Assembly (NCBI RefSeq): GCF_900142015.1
Contig: NZ_FQZN01000014.1
Location: 1 to 64,000, forward strand
Direction of reading: 5' to 3'
DNA length: 64,000 bases
Source of the DNA: Bacteroides stercorirosoris
Lineage (GTDB): Bacteria; Bacteroidota; Bacteroidia; Bacteroidales; Bacteroidaceae
The translations under genes and the position numbers were made by a program. Each line of letters starts with the position of its first letter. Position 1 is the stretch's first letter. The notes under the pieces are model-generated. The model did not search any database. It was not told the DNA's origin and was given only the letters and a program-made list of their open reading frames with translations. This document shows, one piece after another, positions 27,685 through 36,830 of the stretch.

Positions 27685-28152
27685 TCATTTTAAGCACCCA
27701 CAAAGCATCATTAGAGCATTTTGAACAGCTTTTTGCACATTTTCGGCTCTTCCGTCATCTCCTTCTTGTCTGAAAGTAACAATTTCATTTTTATAGGCAG
27801 CAGCAATCCACACAGTTCCCACAGGCTTTTCCCGGCTACCTCCTCCAGGCCCGGCAATTCCGGATGTGGCAACGGCACAATCTGTTTTCAGCGCTTTCAT
27901 CGCACCTCTTGCCATTTCGGTCACAGTTTCCCGGCTGACGGCTCCATATTTTTCCAGCGTTTCGGCCGAAACGTGAAGCAAAGCCATTTTTACCTCATTG
28001 GAATATGCCACAATCCCACCGTTAAAGTACGCCGAACTCCCCGGAACAGAAGTTACCAAAGCAGCAATACTTCCTCCTGTGCAACTTTCTGCGGTAGAAA
28101 GGGATAAATTCTTCTCTCTCAGTAATTCGCCTACTATTTCTTCCAGTTTCAT
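27685..28152 (-). CDS. pncC: Nicotinamide-nucleotide amidohydrolase (CinA C-terminal family)
   Basis: 155 residues, only the C-terminal CinA domain, as in stand-alone PncC. It has the family motifs [22 protein letters not shown] near residue 20, [11 protein letters not shown] near 45, and [21 protein letters not shown] near 95. It would deamidate nicotinamide mononucleotide in the pyridine nucleotide cycle. It starts 30 bases after tsaD on the same strand and is probably co-transcribed. Confidence 0.88.
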   Translation of the reverse strand: MKLEEIVGELLREKNLSLSTAESCTGGSIAALVTSVPGSSAYFNGGIVAYSNEVKMALLHVSAETLEKYGAVSRETVTEMARGAMKALKTDCAVATSGIAGPGGGSREKPVGTVWIAAAYKNEIVTFRQEGDDGRAENVQKAVQNALMMLCGCLK

Positions 28153-28182
28153 ACACCTTATTATTATATATTACCAACTTTA

Positions 28183-29202
28183 TTATAATATAACGCGTGA
28201 ATAAGCCGGCGCATCTATCGAACAAAAGTCCTGATCCTGATACTTAAAGTATCCTGTAATGGCGATCATTGCAGCATTATCCGTCGTATAGCTGAACTTG
28301 GGGATAAATATCTTCCAACCGTACTTCTCGGCATGTTCACGGAAAGCATTGCGCAAACCGTTATTGGCAGAAACGCCACCGGCCACAGCCACTTCCTTTA
28401 TTTTATATTCCTTAGCCGCCTTACGTAATTTATCCATCAGAATATCTACAACAGTAGCTTCGAGCGAAGCTGCCAAATCTACCTTATGATGCTCGATGAA
28501 ATCGGGGTCTTCCTTCATCCAGTCGCGCAGAGAATAGAGGAAAGAGGTTTTCAAACCACTAAAACTGTAATCCAATCCGGGGATATGGGGTTTGCTGAAA
28601 GTAAAAGCTTTCGGATTTCCCTGACGAGCCAGTTTATCAATAATCGGACCACCGGGATACCCCAGCCCCATAACCTTGGAGCATTTGTCGATAGCTTCCC
28701 CTGCGGCATCATCAATAGTCTGCCCTAAAATCTCCATATCATTGTATGCCTTCACCAGGATAATCTGCGAATTTCCTCCTGAAACGAGCAAGCAAAGGAA
28801 AGGAAATTCCGGTTGGATATTCTCTTCACCTTCCGCTTTAATAAAATGAGCTAACACATGACCTGTCAAATGATTAACATCTATCATAGGAATGCCCAGA
28901 GAACGAGCGAAACCTTTAGCAAACGATACTCCAACCAAAAGAGAACCCATCAAACCGGGACCTCTTGTAAAAGCAACCGCACTCAGTTCTTCTTTCGCCA
29001 CTCCGGCACGTTTCAACGCTTCGTGAACTACCGGAACTATGTTTTGCTGATGTGCGCGTGAAGCTAATTCGGGAACCACACCACCGTAGGCCTCGTGTAC
29101 CGCCTGGCTGGAAACAACATTCGACAGTAAATACCCATCTTTGATAACGGCGGCTGATGTGTCGTCACAAGAGCTTTCTATTCCTAAAATTATTGTACTC
29201 AT
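28183..29202 (-). CDS. tsaD: tRNA threonylcarbamoyladenosine transferase TsaD
   Basis: 339 residues from the ATG at 29202, chosen because MSTIILGIESSCDDTSAAV is the family start; nine upstream in-frame codons would run into the promoter. It has the metal-binding HLTGH motif near residue 112, the ASKH-fold motif LVSGGNSQI near 140, and VAVAGGVSANNGLR near 270. It makes the t6A37 modification with TsaB/E/C partners. It is divergent from tamB, with a 32-base gap. Confidence 0.96.
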   Translation of the reverse strand: MSTIILGIESSCDDTSAAVIKDGYLLSNVVSSQAVHEAYGGVVPELASRAHQQNIVPVVHEALKRAGVAKEELSAVAFTRGPGLMGSLLVGVSFAKGFARSLGIPMIDVNHLTGHVLAHFIKAEGEENIQPEFPFLCLLVSGGNSQIILVKAYNDMEILGQTIDDAAGEAIDKCSKVMGLGYPGGPIIDKLARQGNPKAFTFSKPHIPGLDYSFSGLKTSFLYSLRDWMKEDPDFIEHHKVDLAASLEATVVDILMDKLRKAAKEYKIKEVAVAGGVSANNGLRNAFREHAEKYGWKIFIPKFSYTTDNAAMIAITGYFKYQDQDFCSIDAPAYSRVIL

Positions 29203-29226
29203 ATCGTTATTTACGTTTAAACGCTG

Positions 29227-29234
29227 CAAAAGTA
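29227..29234 (-). promoter_or_regulatory. tsaD -7 promoter box abutting the tamB start codon
   Basis: The minus strand carries TACTTTTG (TAnnTTTG), ending one base before the tamB ATG at 29235. Its -33 region therefore lies inside the tamB coding sequence. The tsaD leader would be about 20 bases. Confidence 0.4.
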
Positions 29235-32200
29235 ATGATAAAAGTACGATTGATAACGTATAATTTCATATTTTTGTTGGCTAATTCAAACAAACCGCCT
29301 ATCAGAAAGTTAAAAAAGACAGTTCGCTGGGTGCTCGGTATTATACTAAGTTTGTATATCGGGACTATATTGTTGTTGAACATTCCTTACGTTCAGCGAC
29401 AGATATCTGTGCTCGTTGCAAACGAATTATCAGACGTACTGGGTACACAACTGACTATCGGGCGAATAAATATGGGCTTACTGAACCGCATTATTGTTGA
29501 CGATTTACTATTGGACGACCAATCCGGTAAAGAAATGCTGAAAGTGTCCCGTCTCTCTGCTAAATTTGATATACTCCCCCTGTTCAAGGGTAAAATATCA
29601 ATCAGCAATGTACAGCTGTTCGGTTTCAATATCAATCTGGAGAAAAAAACACCGGAAGACATTCCTAATTTCCAGTTTGTGCTCGATGCCTTTGCCTCAA
29701 AAGACACAATCAAGAAAGAAAGCAATCTTGATTTACGCATCAATTCTTTATTGATACGGCGCGGCAGAATGTCTTATAACGTATTGTCAACCCAGGAAAC
29801 ACCAGGAAAATTCAATGCCCAGCATATCCAGCTGCGTAATATCATTGCCAATATCTCGTTGAAAGCCCTCCAAAGCGATTCTATCAATGCAGCTATCAAG
29901 CGTTTGAGCATCGAAGAAAAAAATTCCGGCTTCGAACTGAGGAAATTGAGTCTTAAAATTGTGGCAAACAACCAGAAAATGAATATCGAGAACTTCTCTA
30001 TTGATTTGCCTAACACTTCACTTGAGATGGACACGATACGTATGGAATATGACAGTTTGGGAGCTTTTAGCAATTTTGTCAATGATGTACGTTTTTCCTA
30101 TCGCATACTGCCTTCTGACGTAACACTTTGCGACCTGGCAGCATTTGTACCCGCTTTTTCCCCTTTCAAAGAGAAATTACAGATAGCTGTAGAGACGAAC
30201 GGCACCATCAACCAATTGAACTGTCCGCATCTGTCTATCACAGGAGGCCAGCATTTTCATTTAAGGGGGGATGTTTCCTTGCAGGATTTGTCCCATCCCC
30301 AGGATGCATTCGTTTTTGGTAACCTTTCCAGCCTCTATGCCGATTCGGAAGGTATCGCTTTCTTTGTCCGCAATCTGAGCAAGAACTATGAAGGTGTTCC
30401 ACCGGTATTGCAACGACTGGGAACCATCTCGTTTAGCGGAGAAGTATCGGGATATTTTACAGACCTTGTCACCTACGGTTTGGTACGTACCGATATGGGT
30501 TCTATCAAGACCGACTTAAAATTAAGTTCAGATAAGGAAAAAGGTTATTTTGCCTATTCGGGTGCGGTGAAGACTGAGAATTTTGAATTGGGCAATATGC
30601 TGGCTAACGAAAACCTGGGTAAGGTGACCTTTAACCTTAAGGTAGACGGTAACCACTACGAAAAACAATACCCCTCCATTGTGATGAAAGGATTGGTCGC
30701 ATCCATCGACTACAGCGATTACACATATGAAAACATCACCCTCGACGGAGAATACAAGCAAGGCGGTTTCAACGGAAAAGTGGCATTAGATGATGAAAAT
30801 GGCTCTGTGTTGCTGAACGGTAGCATCAATACCGCCAGTCGTATACCGACTTTCAATTTTCAAGCGGATATCCGCAAGGTGCGCCCTCACGGACTGCATC
30901 TGACACCCAAATACGAAGATACGGAGGTTTCAGTTCAACTGACCGCCGATTTCACCGGTGGTTCCATTGATGAAATGAATGGAGAAATCAATATCGACAG
31001 CCTGCAATTCACGGCACCCGACAAGGAGTATTTTCTGGACAACCTGAAAATAACCGCCACCCGGAAAGATGAGTCTCACAAGCAACTGAGAATAACGTCT
31101 AATTTCCTGAATGCAAGCATCGAAGGAGATTACTCTTATCGCACATTGCCTGCCAGTGTACTGAATATCATGCGAAGATATATCCCTGCTCTGATATTGC
31201 CGGACAAGCAACAGGTAGAAAGCGAGAATAACTTCCATTTTGATATAAATATCTTCAATACGGACCTGTTTTCTACCATACTCAATATCCCGGTTAAGAT
31301 CTACACGCAATCCACTCTTAAAGGATACTTCAATGACAAGGCACAACGTCTGCGGGTAGAAGGTTATTTCCCGCGTTTACGCTATGGAGATAAATTCATT
31401 GAATCGGGCATGATATTGTGTGAAAATCCCGGTGATAAATTCCATGCACGCGTACGTTTCAGCAACCGTAAACCGGAAGGCGCAATAAACGTGGCATTAG
31501 AGGCGCAAGCCAAAGACGACATCATACAAACCTCCTTGAATTGGGGCAACAGCAGTACTGTCACCTATAGTGGAAAATTAGCTGCCGCCACGCATTTCAT
31601 CCGCACCCAGGCCGAAGAACGGGATAATAAACGCGCCCGTTCAGCCAAAGCAACATCGGCATTGAAGACCGTTGTAGATGTTCAAAAGACCGACATTATC
31701 CTGAATGATACTTTATGGGAAATACATCCGTCACAGGTGGTCATTGACTCCGGGAAGATACATATCAACGACTTCTATTTCAGCCATAAGGACCGGCATC
31801 TCCGCATCAACGGCATCCTCTCGGAGCAGCCCGAAGATACGGTCCGCCTGGATTTGAAAGACATCAATATAGGTTACGTGTTCGACATTGCCAATCTTGG
31901 AGTCAACTTCCAGGGTGAAGCTACCGGTCCTGCCTATGCCAGCGGAGTATTGAAGAAACCCGTCATGCACACCGATCTTTTCATCCGAAGCCTCGGACTG
32001 AATGACGGCCTGCTGGGGGATGCCAATATTCACGGAGAATGGCATCATGAAGTGGAAGGTATCTATCTTGATGCCCATATCCGCGAGAAAGACATTGCCA
32101 AGAGCCATGTATACGGCTACATATATCCCATAAAACCAAAGAGTGCGCTCGACTTGCAGATTGAAGCCGACAATACCAATCTGAAGTTCATAGAATACTT

Positions 32201-33929
32201 CATGAGCAGTATCACACCGGAGTTTAACGGACGTGCCAGCGGTAATGTGCATTTCTATGGCAAATTTAAAGGTCTCACCATGGAAGGACGCGTATTCGGC
32301 GATGCCTCCATGAAAGTAGATGTGCTGAACACCACTTTCTTCATAAAAGACAGCATCCGCATAGAACCTGACGGACTGACTTTCCGTGATAACCGTATTT
32401 TCGACCCGCACGGCAACCAGGGACGCGTAAACGGTTATCTGCACTATCAGCATTTTAAGAATCTGGAATATCGTTTCCAGTTTGAAGTGAATGACATGTT
32501 GGTAATGAACACAAAGGAATCCTTGGATTTTCCTTTTTACGGAACTGTCTACGGAACAGGAAGCGCTTTGATAGCGGGTAATGCACGGGATGGAGTCAAC
32601 ATTGATGTAGCCATGACCACCGACCGCAACACCAACTTCGTTTATATAAAAGATAACGTATCTTCAGCCGCCAGCAACCAGTTCATCAAATTTGTGGATA
32701 AAACGCCCCGCCGGGCTGTACTGGACTCCATAAGTCTGACTTCCGACTACGAACTGGCGCAAGAAGAGATACGCCAGGAAGAAGAGAGCCAGACAGACAT
32801 CCGCCTCAATCTGCTTGTTGAAGCCACCCCCGATGCAACCATGCGCATCGTCATGGATCCGATAGCCGGCGACTACATCAGTGGACGGGGTTCGGGCAAT
32901 ATACGCACAGAATTTTACAACAAGGCTGATGATGTAAAGATGTTCGGTAACTACCGCATCAGCCAGGGAGTCTATAAATTCAGTCTGCAGGAAGTGATAC
33001 GCAAGGACTTTACCATCAAAGACGGAAGTACCATCAGCTTCAACGGCTCGCCATTGGATGCAACAATGGATATTCAGGCAAGCTACACCGTGAACTCCGC
33101 TTCACTGAACGACCTGGTACCGAATGCAAGCAACTACGGAGTTCAGACGAACATCAAAGTGAACTGCATAATGAACCTGACAGGACAACTGACTTCTCCG
33201 GACATCAAACTAAGTCTGGAAGTCCCCAACGAACGGGATGAAGTGCAGGCCCTTATCCGTAACTATATTCCTACGGACGAGCAGATGAATATGCAGATAC
33301 TGTACCTGTTGGGTATCGGTAAGTTCTATACTCCGGAAAACGTAGATGCCACGCAAAACTCCAACATGATGTCTTCCGTGCTTTCATCTACCCTTTCGGG
33401 ACAATTAAACAATGCGCTTTCAAGCATCATCAACAGCAACAATTGGAATATCGGTACGAATCTCAGTACCGGAGAAAAAGGCTGGACAGATATGGAATTC
33501 GAAGGTATGCTGTCGGGACAGTTACTGAACAACCGTTTGCTCATCAACGGTAACTTCGGTTACCGCGATAATCCCATGGCAAATACCAACTTTGTGGGTG
33601 ACTTCGAAGCCGAATGGCTTGTGAACCGCAGCGGAGACATACGTCTGAAAGCATATAACGAAACCAATGACCGCTACTACACCCGCACGAACCTGACCAC
33701 ACAAGGCATAGGTATCATCTTCAAGAAAGACTTCAACCGTTGGAAAGAATTGATGTTCTGGAATAAATGGAAACTGAAACGGCTGCAACGTGAACAAGAA
33801 AAGCGAAACCCGGAAACGGAACAGCCCGATACCCCGGAAGAAATCAAGCGTGATTCGCTAAATATACAAATGACGCCCCAACCTTCAGAAGAAGCACAAG
33901 CCAAACAGAAAAGAGACGAAGGTGGATGA
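29235..33929 (+). CDS. tamB: TamB-like translocation and assembly protein
   Basis: 1564 residues from the ATG at 29235; an in-frame upstream extension into tsaD is unlikely. One membrane anchor lies at about 30-50 (VRWVLGIILSLYIGTILLLN). A very long repetitive beta-helical region follows, of the AsmA/YhdP/TamB lipid-groove type. The C-terminal DUF490/TamB domain (about 1100-1500) includes GSGNIRTEFY and LTGQLTSPDIKLSLEVPNERDEV in pieces. A Gln/Glu/Pro-rich tail ends the protein. It probably bridges inner and outer membranes for lipid transport or outer-membrane protein assembly. No tamA is adjacent, as is usual in Bacteroidetes. Confidence 0.9.
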   Translation: MIKVRLITYNFIFLLANSNKPPIRKLKKTVRWVLGIILSLYIGTILLLNIPYVQRQISVLVANELSDVLGTQLTIGRINMGLLNRIIVDDLLLDDQSGKEMLKVSRLSAKFDILPLFKGKISISNVQLFGFNINLEKKTPEDIPNFQFVLDAFASKDTIKKESNLDLRINSLLIRRGRMSYNVLSTQETPGKFNAQHIQLRNIIANISLKALQSDSINAAIKRLSIEEKNSGFELRKLSLKIVANNQKMNIENFSIDLPNTSLEMDTIRMEYDSLGAFSNFVNDVRFSYRILPSDVTLCDLAAFVPAFSPFKEKLQIAVETNGTINQLNCPHLSITGGQHFHLRGDVSLQDLSHPQDAFVFGNLSSLYADSEGIAFFVRNLSKNYEGVPPVLQRLGTISFSGEVSGYFTDLVTYGLVRTDMGSIKTDLKLSSDKEKGYFAYSGAVKTENFELGNMLANENLGKVTFNLKVDGNHYEKQYPSIVMKGLVASIDYSDYTYENITLDGEYKQGGFNGKVALDDENGSVLLNGSINTASRIPTFNFQADIRKVRPHGLHLTPKYEDTEVSVQLTADFTGGSIDEMNGEINIDSLQFTAPDKEYFLDNLKITATRKDESHKQLRITSNFLNASIEGDYSYRTLPASVLNIMRRYIPALILPDKQQVESENNFHFDINIFNTDLFSTILNIPVKIYTQSTLKGYFNDKAQRLRVEGYFPRLRYGDKFIESGMILCENPGDKFHARVRFSNRKPEGAINVALEAQAKDDIIQTSLNWGNSSTVTYSGKLAAATHFIRTQAEERDNKRARSAKATSALKTVVDVQKTDIILNDTLWEIHPSQVVIDSGKIHINDFYFSHKDRHLRINGILSEQPEDTVRLDLKDINIGYVFDIANLGVNFQGEATGPAYASGVLKKPVMHTDLFIRSLGLNDGLLGDANIHGEWHHEVEGIYLDAHIREKDIAKSHVYGYIYPIKPKSALDLQIEADNTNLKFIEYFMSSITPEFNGRASGNVHFYGKFKGLTMEGRVFGDASMKVDVLNTTFFIKDSIRIEPDGLTFRDNRIFDPHGNQGRVNGYLHYQHFKNLEYRFQFEVNDMLVMNTKESLDFPFYGTVYGTGSALIAGNARDGVNIDVAMTTDRNTNFVYIKDNVSSAASNQFIKFVDKTPRRAVLDSISLTSDYELAQEEIRQEEESQTDIRLNLLVEATPDATMRIVMDPIAGDYISGRGSGNIRTEFYNKADDVKMFGNYRISQGVYKFSLQEVIRKDFTIKDGSTISFNGSPLDATMDIQASYTVNSASLNDLVPNASNYGVQTNIKVNCIMNLTGQLTSPDIKLSLEVPNERDEVQALIRNYIPTDEQMNMQILYLLGIGKFYTPENVDATQNSNMMSSVLSSTLSGQLNNALSSIINSNNWNIGTNLSTGEKGWTDMEFEGMLSGQLLNNRLLINGNFGYRDNPMANTNFVGDFEAEWLVNRSGDIRLKAYNETNDRYYTRTNLTTQGIGIIFKKDFNRWKELMFWNKWKLKRLQREQEKRNPETEQPDTPEEIKRDSLNIQMTPQPSEEAQAKQKRDEGG

Positions 33930-34072
33930 TTTACAACAATGATAATTTAGCACACGTAAATAGTTTATTGCTATACAGATACTCAATATACGAATTAATT
34001 ATGGGCATCTACTTATCATATAAAACGGCAAAACGTCGGACACACAGTGAAATAAAAAGTAAATGACATTGC

Positions 34073-34102
34073 ATTGCTTAATACAAATTATTACTACCTT
34101 TG
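34073..34102 (+). promoter_or_regulatory. Promoter before the lipoprotein remnant and DUF4469 gene
   Basis: TACCTTTG at 34095-34102 is a perfect -7 box, with ATTG at 34073-34076 (18-base spacing) as a weak -33. Transcription from here would give the DUF4469 gene a leader of about 265 bases that includes the remnant. The remaining bases 33930-34072 show nothing recognisable. Confidence 0.45.
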
Positions 34103-34182
34103 CCCCGTCCCCCAAAAAACGAACGGACGATTAAAGAAACACTCCGATATCAAACCGGTTATTTCTGAAAGCAGTAGCTTAC

Positions 34183-34330
34183 ATCCTCTACTCTTGACAC
34201 TCTTTGCCGCCTGCACAAACCAGGAAGGACTTCCTGCCCAAGGACAAGAACTGCCCGAAGGCAAATGCCCGTTAATTATAGGTTTGAACGTGGCTACAAC
34301 CTCTGCCAATGCCGGAATGACAAACGATAG
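34183..34330 (+). pseudogene. Fimbrillin-like lipoprotein N-terminus, remnant
   Basis: One frame reads LLLTLFAACTNQEG, then LPEGKCPLIIGLNV. This is the lipobox and mature start common in Bacteroides fimbrillin-family lipoproteins (LPEGxYPL). It then runs into unrelated codons. There is no ATG at the expected position and no downstream adhesin domain. It is probably a decayed gene whose promoter now serves the next gene. The family is inferred from a short motif. Confidence 0.4.
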
Positions 34331-34374
34331 TTATTCTCCAAACAATAATATGAACCATTTCAAATCCATTAATT

Positions 34375-35163
34375 ATGGCAAAAAACATCCTCAAAGCGTG
34401 GAAAGTGGACAACACCATCACCACCGATGACAAGACTGACAAAATCTTCCAACTGGAAACCACCCGCAGCACAGACCTCGAACTGATACTGGACCGCATG
34501 GTGGGCAAGAACCCCGGCGTGCTGCGTGGCACGATGCAACTGAGTGTAGACCTCTACAACGAAGTAGTGTCCGAAGCTATCATGAACGGCGAAAGCGTCA
34601 ACACCGGACTCTTCCGCGCCGTAGCGCAACTGAAAGGCCTCGCCGGACAGGCATGGGACCCGAAGGTAAACTCCATTTACGTATCTCTGACGCAAGGCAA
34701 AACGCTGCGCGAAGCCATACAAAACACCAATGTGGAAGTGCTGGGCGACCGCCCCGTGAAGTTCTACATCGGCGGTTCGAGCGATGCCGCCACACGTGCC
34801 ACGGACTTCTCCGCCACAGCCGGCGAAGCCTTCACCGTGTATGGCAAGAACATTCTGCCCGCAGGTTCCGACCCCTCGGTGGGCATCACGCTCACCAACG
34901 TCAGCACCAAGGCGGTGACGAAGCTGGAAGACAAAAAAATTGTGCTGGCCGAACCTTCACGCCTCATCCTCAACCTGCCCGCCGGACTGGCAGACGGCGA
35001 ATATACACTCACCGTCACCACGCAGTATAAAGGCAGTAGCACGGAGTTCTTGAAAGAGCCGCGCAGCACCTCGCAAAGCATCTACATAGGCGCTGCCCCG
35101 GGCGGCGGCGAAAGCGGCGGCAGCGGCGAAGGCGGTGGTGTAGATCCGAATCCGCTGGGATAA
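34375..35163 (+). CDS. HU-like DNA-binding protein with DUF4469 domain
   Basis: 262 residues. Residues 1-120 are an HU-type DNA-binding domain of the longer Bacteroidetes kind (ILKAWKVDNTITTDDKTDK, then LRGTMQLSVDLYNEVVSEAI). Residues about 135-240 form an immunoglobulin-like DUF4469 domain (GEAFTVYGKNILPAG, then LADGEYTLTVTTQYKGSS). The C-terminus is a Gly/Ser/Glu tail of about 25 residues. The gene is clearly richer in GC than its neighbours. No signal peptide is seen. The role is unknown; a chromosomal structural function is plausible. Confidence 0.82.
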   Translation: MAKNILKAWKVDNTITTDDKTDKIFQLETTRSTDLELILDRMVGKNPGVLRGTMQLSVDLYNEVVSEAIMNGESVNTGLFRAVAQLKGLAGQAWDPKVNSIYVSLTQGKTLREAIQNTNVEVLGDRPVKFYIGGSSDAATRATDFSATAGEAFTVYGKNILPAGSDPSVGITLTNVSTKAVTKLEDKKIVLAEPSRLILNLPAGLADGEYTLTVTTQYKGSSTEFLKEPRSTSQSIYIGAAPGGGESGGSGEGGGVDPNPLG

Positions 35164-35221
35164 AACACGGTTTTTATGGTTTATTGGCAAATACCGAAAT
35201 CCATTAACATAAGTTCACTGT

Positions 35222-35303
35222 TAGACTAACGGTTAGTCTAGGGTAGACTAATCGTCAGCCTAACGGTGGACTTGCTTCCAGACCAAGGTAGACTGCAAAA
35301 CCC
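35222..35303. repeat. Array B: 22/23-bp tandem dyad array upstream of the sigma-54 regulator
   Basis: TAGACT or TGGACT begins units at 35222, 35244, 35267 and 35289 (steps 22, 23, 22). The first unit is a perfect dyad, TAGACTAAC-G-GTTAGTCTA. The second and third are imperfect dyads (TAGACT/AGCCTA, TGGACT/AGACCA). The last is truncated. It lies between two plus-strand genes. Confidence 0.6.
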
Positions 35304-35320
35304 TCCATATACTTCTCCTT

Positions 35321-35407
35321 ATGAAACTACTAATTCCAGTACAGGAGGCCTGCCATGAAGTGACCGCACTGCACGAGGCTGCCAATGTCAACTTCGACGG
35401 TGAATGA
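35321..35407 (+). CDS. Possible 28-residue small ORF
   Basis: An ATG at 35321 opens 28 codons (MKLLIPVQEACHEVTALHEA, then ANVNFDGE), preceded by ACTTCTCCTT with no purine-rich ribosome site. It lies between array B and the regulator promoter. The composition is protein-like and the start resembles that of a longer protein, so it could be a decayed gene end. It is not recognised. Confidence 0.2.
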   Translation: MKLLIPVQEACHEVTALHEAANVNFDGE

Positions 35408-35415
35408 AATGCTAA

Positions 35416-35439
35416 TTCAGATTAAGCGCTTAATCAGAA
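35416..35439. promoter_or_regulatory. Palindromic operator candidate upstream of the regulator operon
   Basis: GATTAAGCGCTTAATC (35420-35435) is a perfect 16-bp palindrome. With the flanking TTC-A and A-GAA it reaches 24 bp with one mismatched pair. It occupies the -33 position of the promoter whose -7 box is at 35448-35455. This is a position expected for a repressor or autoregulatory site. Confidence 0.45.
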
Positions 35440-35447
35440 ATTCTCTT

Positions 35448-35455
35448 TATCTTTG
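35448..35455 (+). promoter_or_regulatory. -7 box of the ntrC/ntrB-type operon
   Basis: TATCTTTG, a perfect Bacteroidetes -7 box, lies 22 bases before the chosen ATG. No TTTG is seen at -33, where the palindrome lies instead. Confidence 0.5.
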
Positions 35456-35477
35456 CTTCCAAAACAGAAAATCCCGT

Positions 35478-36830
35478 ATGAAAAAGCCCGGAAACATCCT
35501 CATTGTCGATGACAACCGCGGTGTGCTCACCGCTGTGCAACTGCTGTTGAAACCCCATTTCGAAAAGATTATCACACTCACCTCGCCCGTTACGCTCACC
35601 TCCGCGCTGCGTGAAGAAACCCCGTCAGTAGTGCTGCTCGACATGAACTTTGCTTCCGGCATCAACACCGGAAACGAAGGTCTGTTCTGGTTGCAGGAAA
35701 TCAAACGGCTTCACCCGTCCCTGCCCGTGGTTCTTTTCACCGCATACGGCGACATCGACCTTGCGGTACGCGGCATCAAAGAAGGTGCCACAGATTTCAT
35801 CGTGAAACCATGGGACAATCAGAAACTGGTGGAAACCCTGCTGAATGCAGCCTTGCCCGCCGACAATAGAAAAAACGGACAAAATGCTCCGCCCATGACC
35901 TCCTCCATGTATTGGGGCGAAAGTTCCCCCATGCAGCAGCTCCGTTCGTTGGTAGAGAAAGTGTCCGTCACCGATGCCAACATCCTCATCACCGGAGAAA
36001 ACGGCACGGGCAAAGAGATGCTGGCACGGGAAATCCATCTCCTTTCTCCCCGCCGCAACAAAGAAATGATTGCCGTAGATATGGGTGCCATCACCGAAAG
36101 CCTTTTCGAGAGCGAACTCTTCGGCCACATGAAAGGCTCTTTTACCGATGCCTATGCCGACCGCCCCGGCAAATTCGAAACCGCCAATCACAGCACATTG
36201 TTCCTCGATGAAATCGGCAATCTGCCTTACCATCTGCAAGCCAAACTCCTGACAGTATTGCAACGCCGCAGCATCGTCCGTGTAGGCAGCAACCAACCTA
36301 TTCCCGTTAATATCCGCTTGATTTGTGCCACCAACCGGAATCTGAGTGAAATGGTACAGAACAATGAGTTCCGTGAAGACCTGCTTTACCGCATCAATAC
36401 CATCCATCTTGAAATCCCGCCCCTGCGTGAACGTCCGGAAGACATCCTTCCGCTTGCCGAACGCTTCATCGCGCGTTTCTGCAAGCAATACGACAAAGCC
36501 CTGCTACGGCTTTCCGACGCCGCCTGCACAAAGCTGAAAGCCCATCCCTGGTACGGAAATATCCGCGAACTGGAGCATGCCATCGAAAAAGCCGTCATCA
36601 TCTGTGACGGCAACGAACTGCCTGCCGAACTGTTCCAACTGCCCAAACGTGCCGAACTGTCCCGTTCTGAAAACAACATCAGTACGGAAGCCGCCACCCT
36701 CGAAGAGATGGAACGGAAAATGATACAGAAAGCCCTGGACACCTGCAACGGTAATCTTTCCGCCGTAGCCGCGCAACTGGGCATTACGCGACAAACTCTT
36801 TATAACAAAATGAAAAAGTTCGGACTATGA
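35478..36830 (+). CDS. Sigma-54-dependent response regulator (NtrC family)
   Basis: 450 residues from the ATG at 35478; the in-frame extension upstream would precede the -7 box. The receiver domain (about 1-120) has DD in ILIVDDN, the phospho-acceptor Asp in VVLLDMNF, the Thr in FTAYG and the Lys in VKPWD. The AAA+ domain (about 145-370) has Walker A GENGTGKE and Walker B LFLDEIGN. The sigma-54 contact loop, usually GAFTGA, reads GSFTDA. A Fis-type helix-turn-helix ends the protein (LSAVAAQLGITRQTLYNKMKK). It overlaps its kinase gene by four bases. Its targets are unknown. Confidence 0.92.
   Translation: MKKPGNILIVDDNRGVLTAVQLLLKPHFEKIITLTSPVTLTSALREETPSVVLLDMNFASGINTGNEGLFWLQEIKRLHPSLPVVLFTAYGDIDLAVRGIKEGATDFIVKPWDNQKLVETLLNAALPADNRKNGQNAPPMTSSMYWGESSPMQQLRSLVEKVSVTDANILITGENGTGKEMLAREIHLLSPRRNKEMIAVDMGAITESLFESELFGHMKGSFTDAYADRPGKFETANHSTLFLDEIGNLPYHLQAKLLTVLQRRSIVRVGSNQPIPVNIRLICATNRNLSEMVQNNEFREDLLYRINTIHLEIPPLRERPEDILPLAERFIARFCKQYDKALLRLSDAACTKLKAHPWYGNIRELEHAIEKAVIICDGNELPAELFQLPKRAELSRSENNISTEAATLEEMERKMIQKALDTCNGNLSAVAAQLGITRQTLYNKMKKFGL

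Noticed and set aside
29157..29234. N-terminal extension of tamB by 26 codons
   Set aside because: It would overlap tsaD by 46 bases and the tsaD leader. The ATG at 29235 keeps the membrane anchor near the N-terminus as in the family.
31731..32453. 240-codon open frame on the minus strand
   Set aside because: Antisense to tamB with no domain and no ribosome site. It is a shadow of the long coding frame.
35625..36488. 287-codon minus-strand frame
   Set aside because: Antisense to the sigma-54 regulator, whose AAA+ and receiver motifs are complete. The shadow arises from its GC-rich codons.
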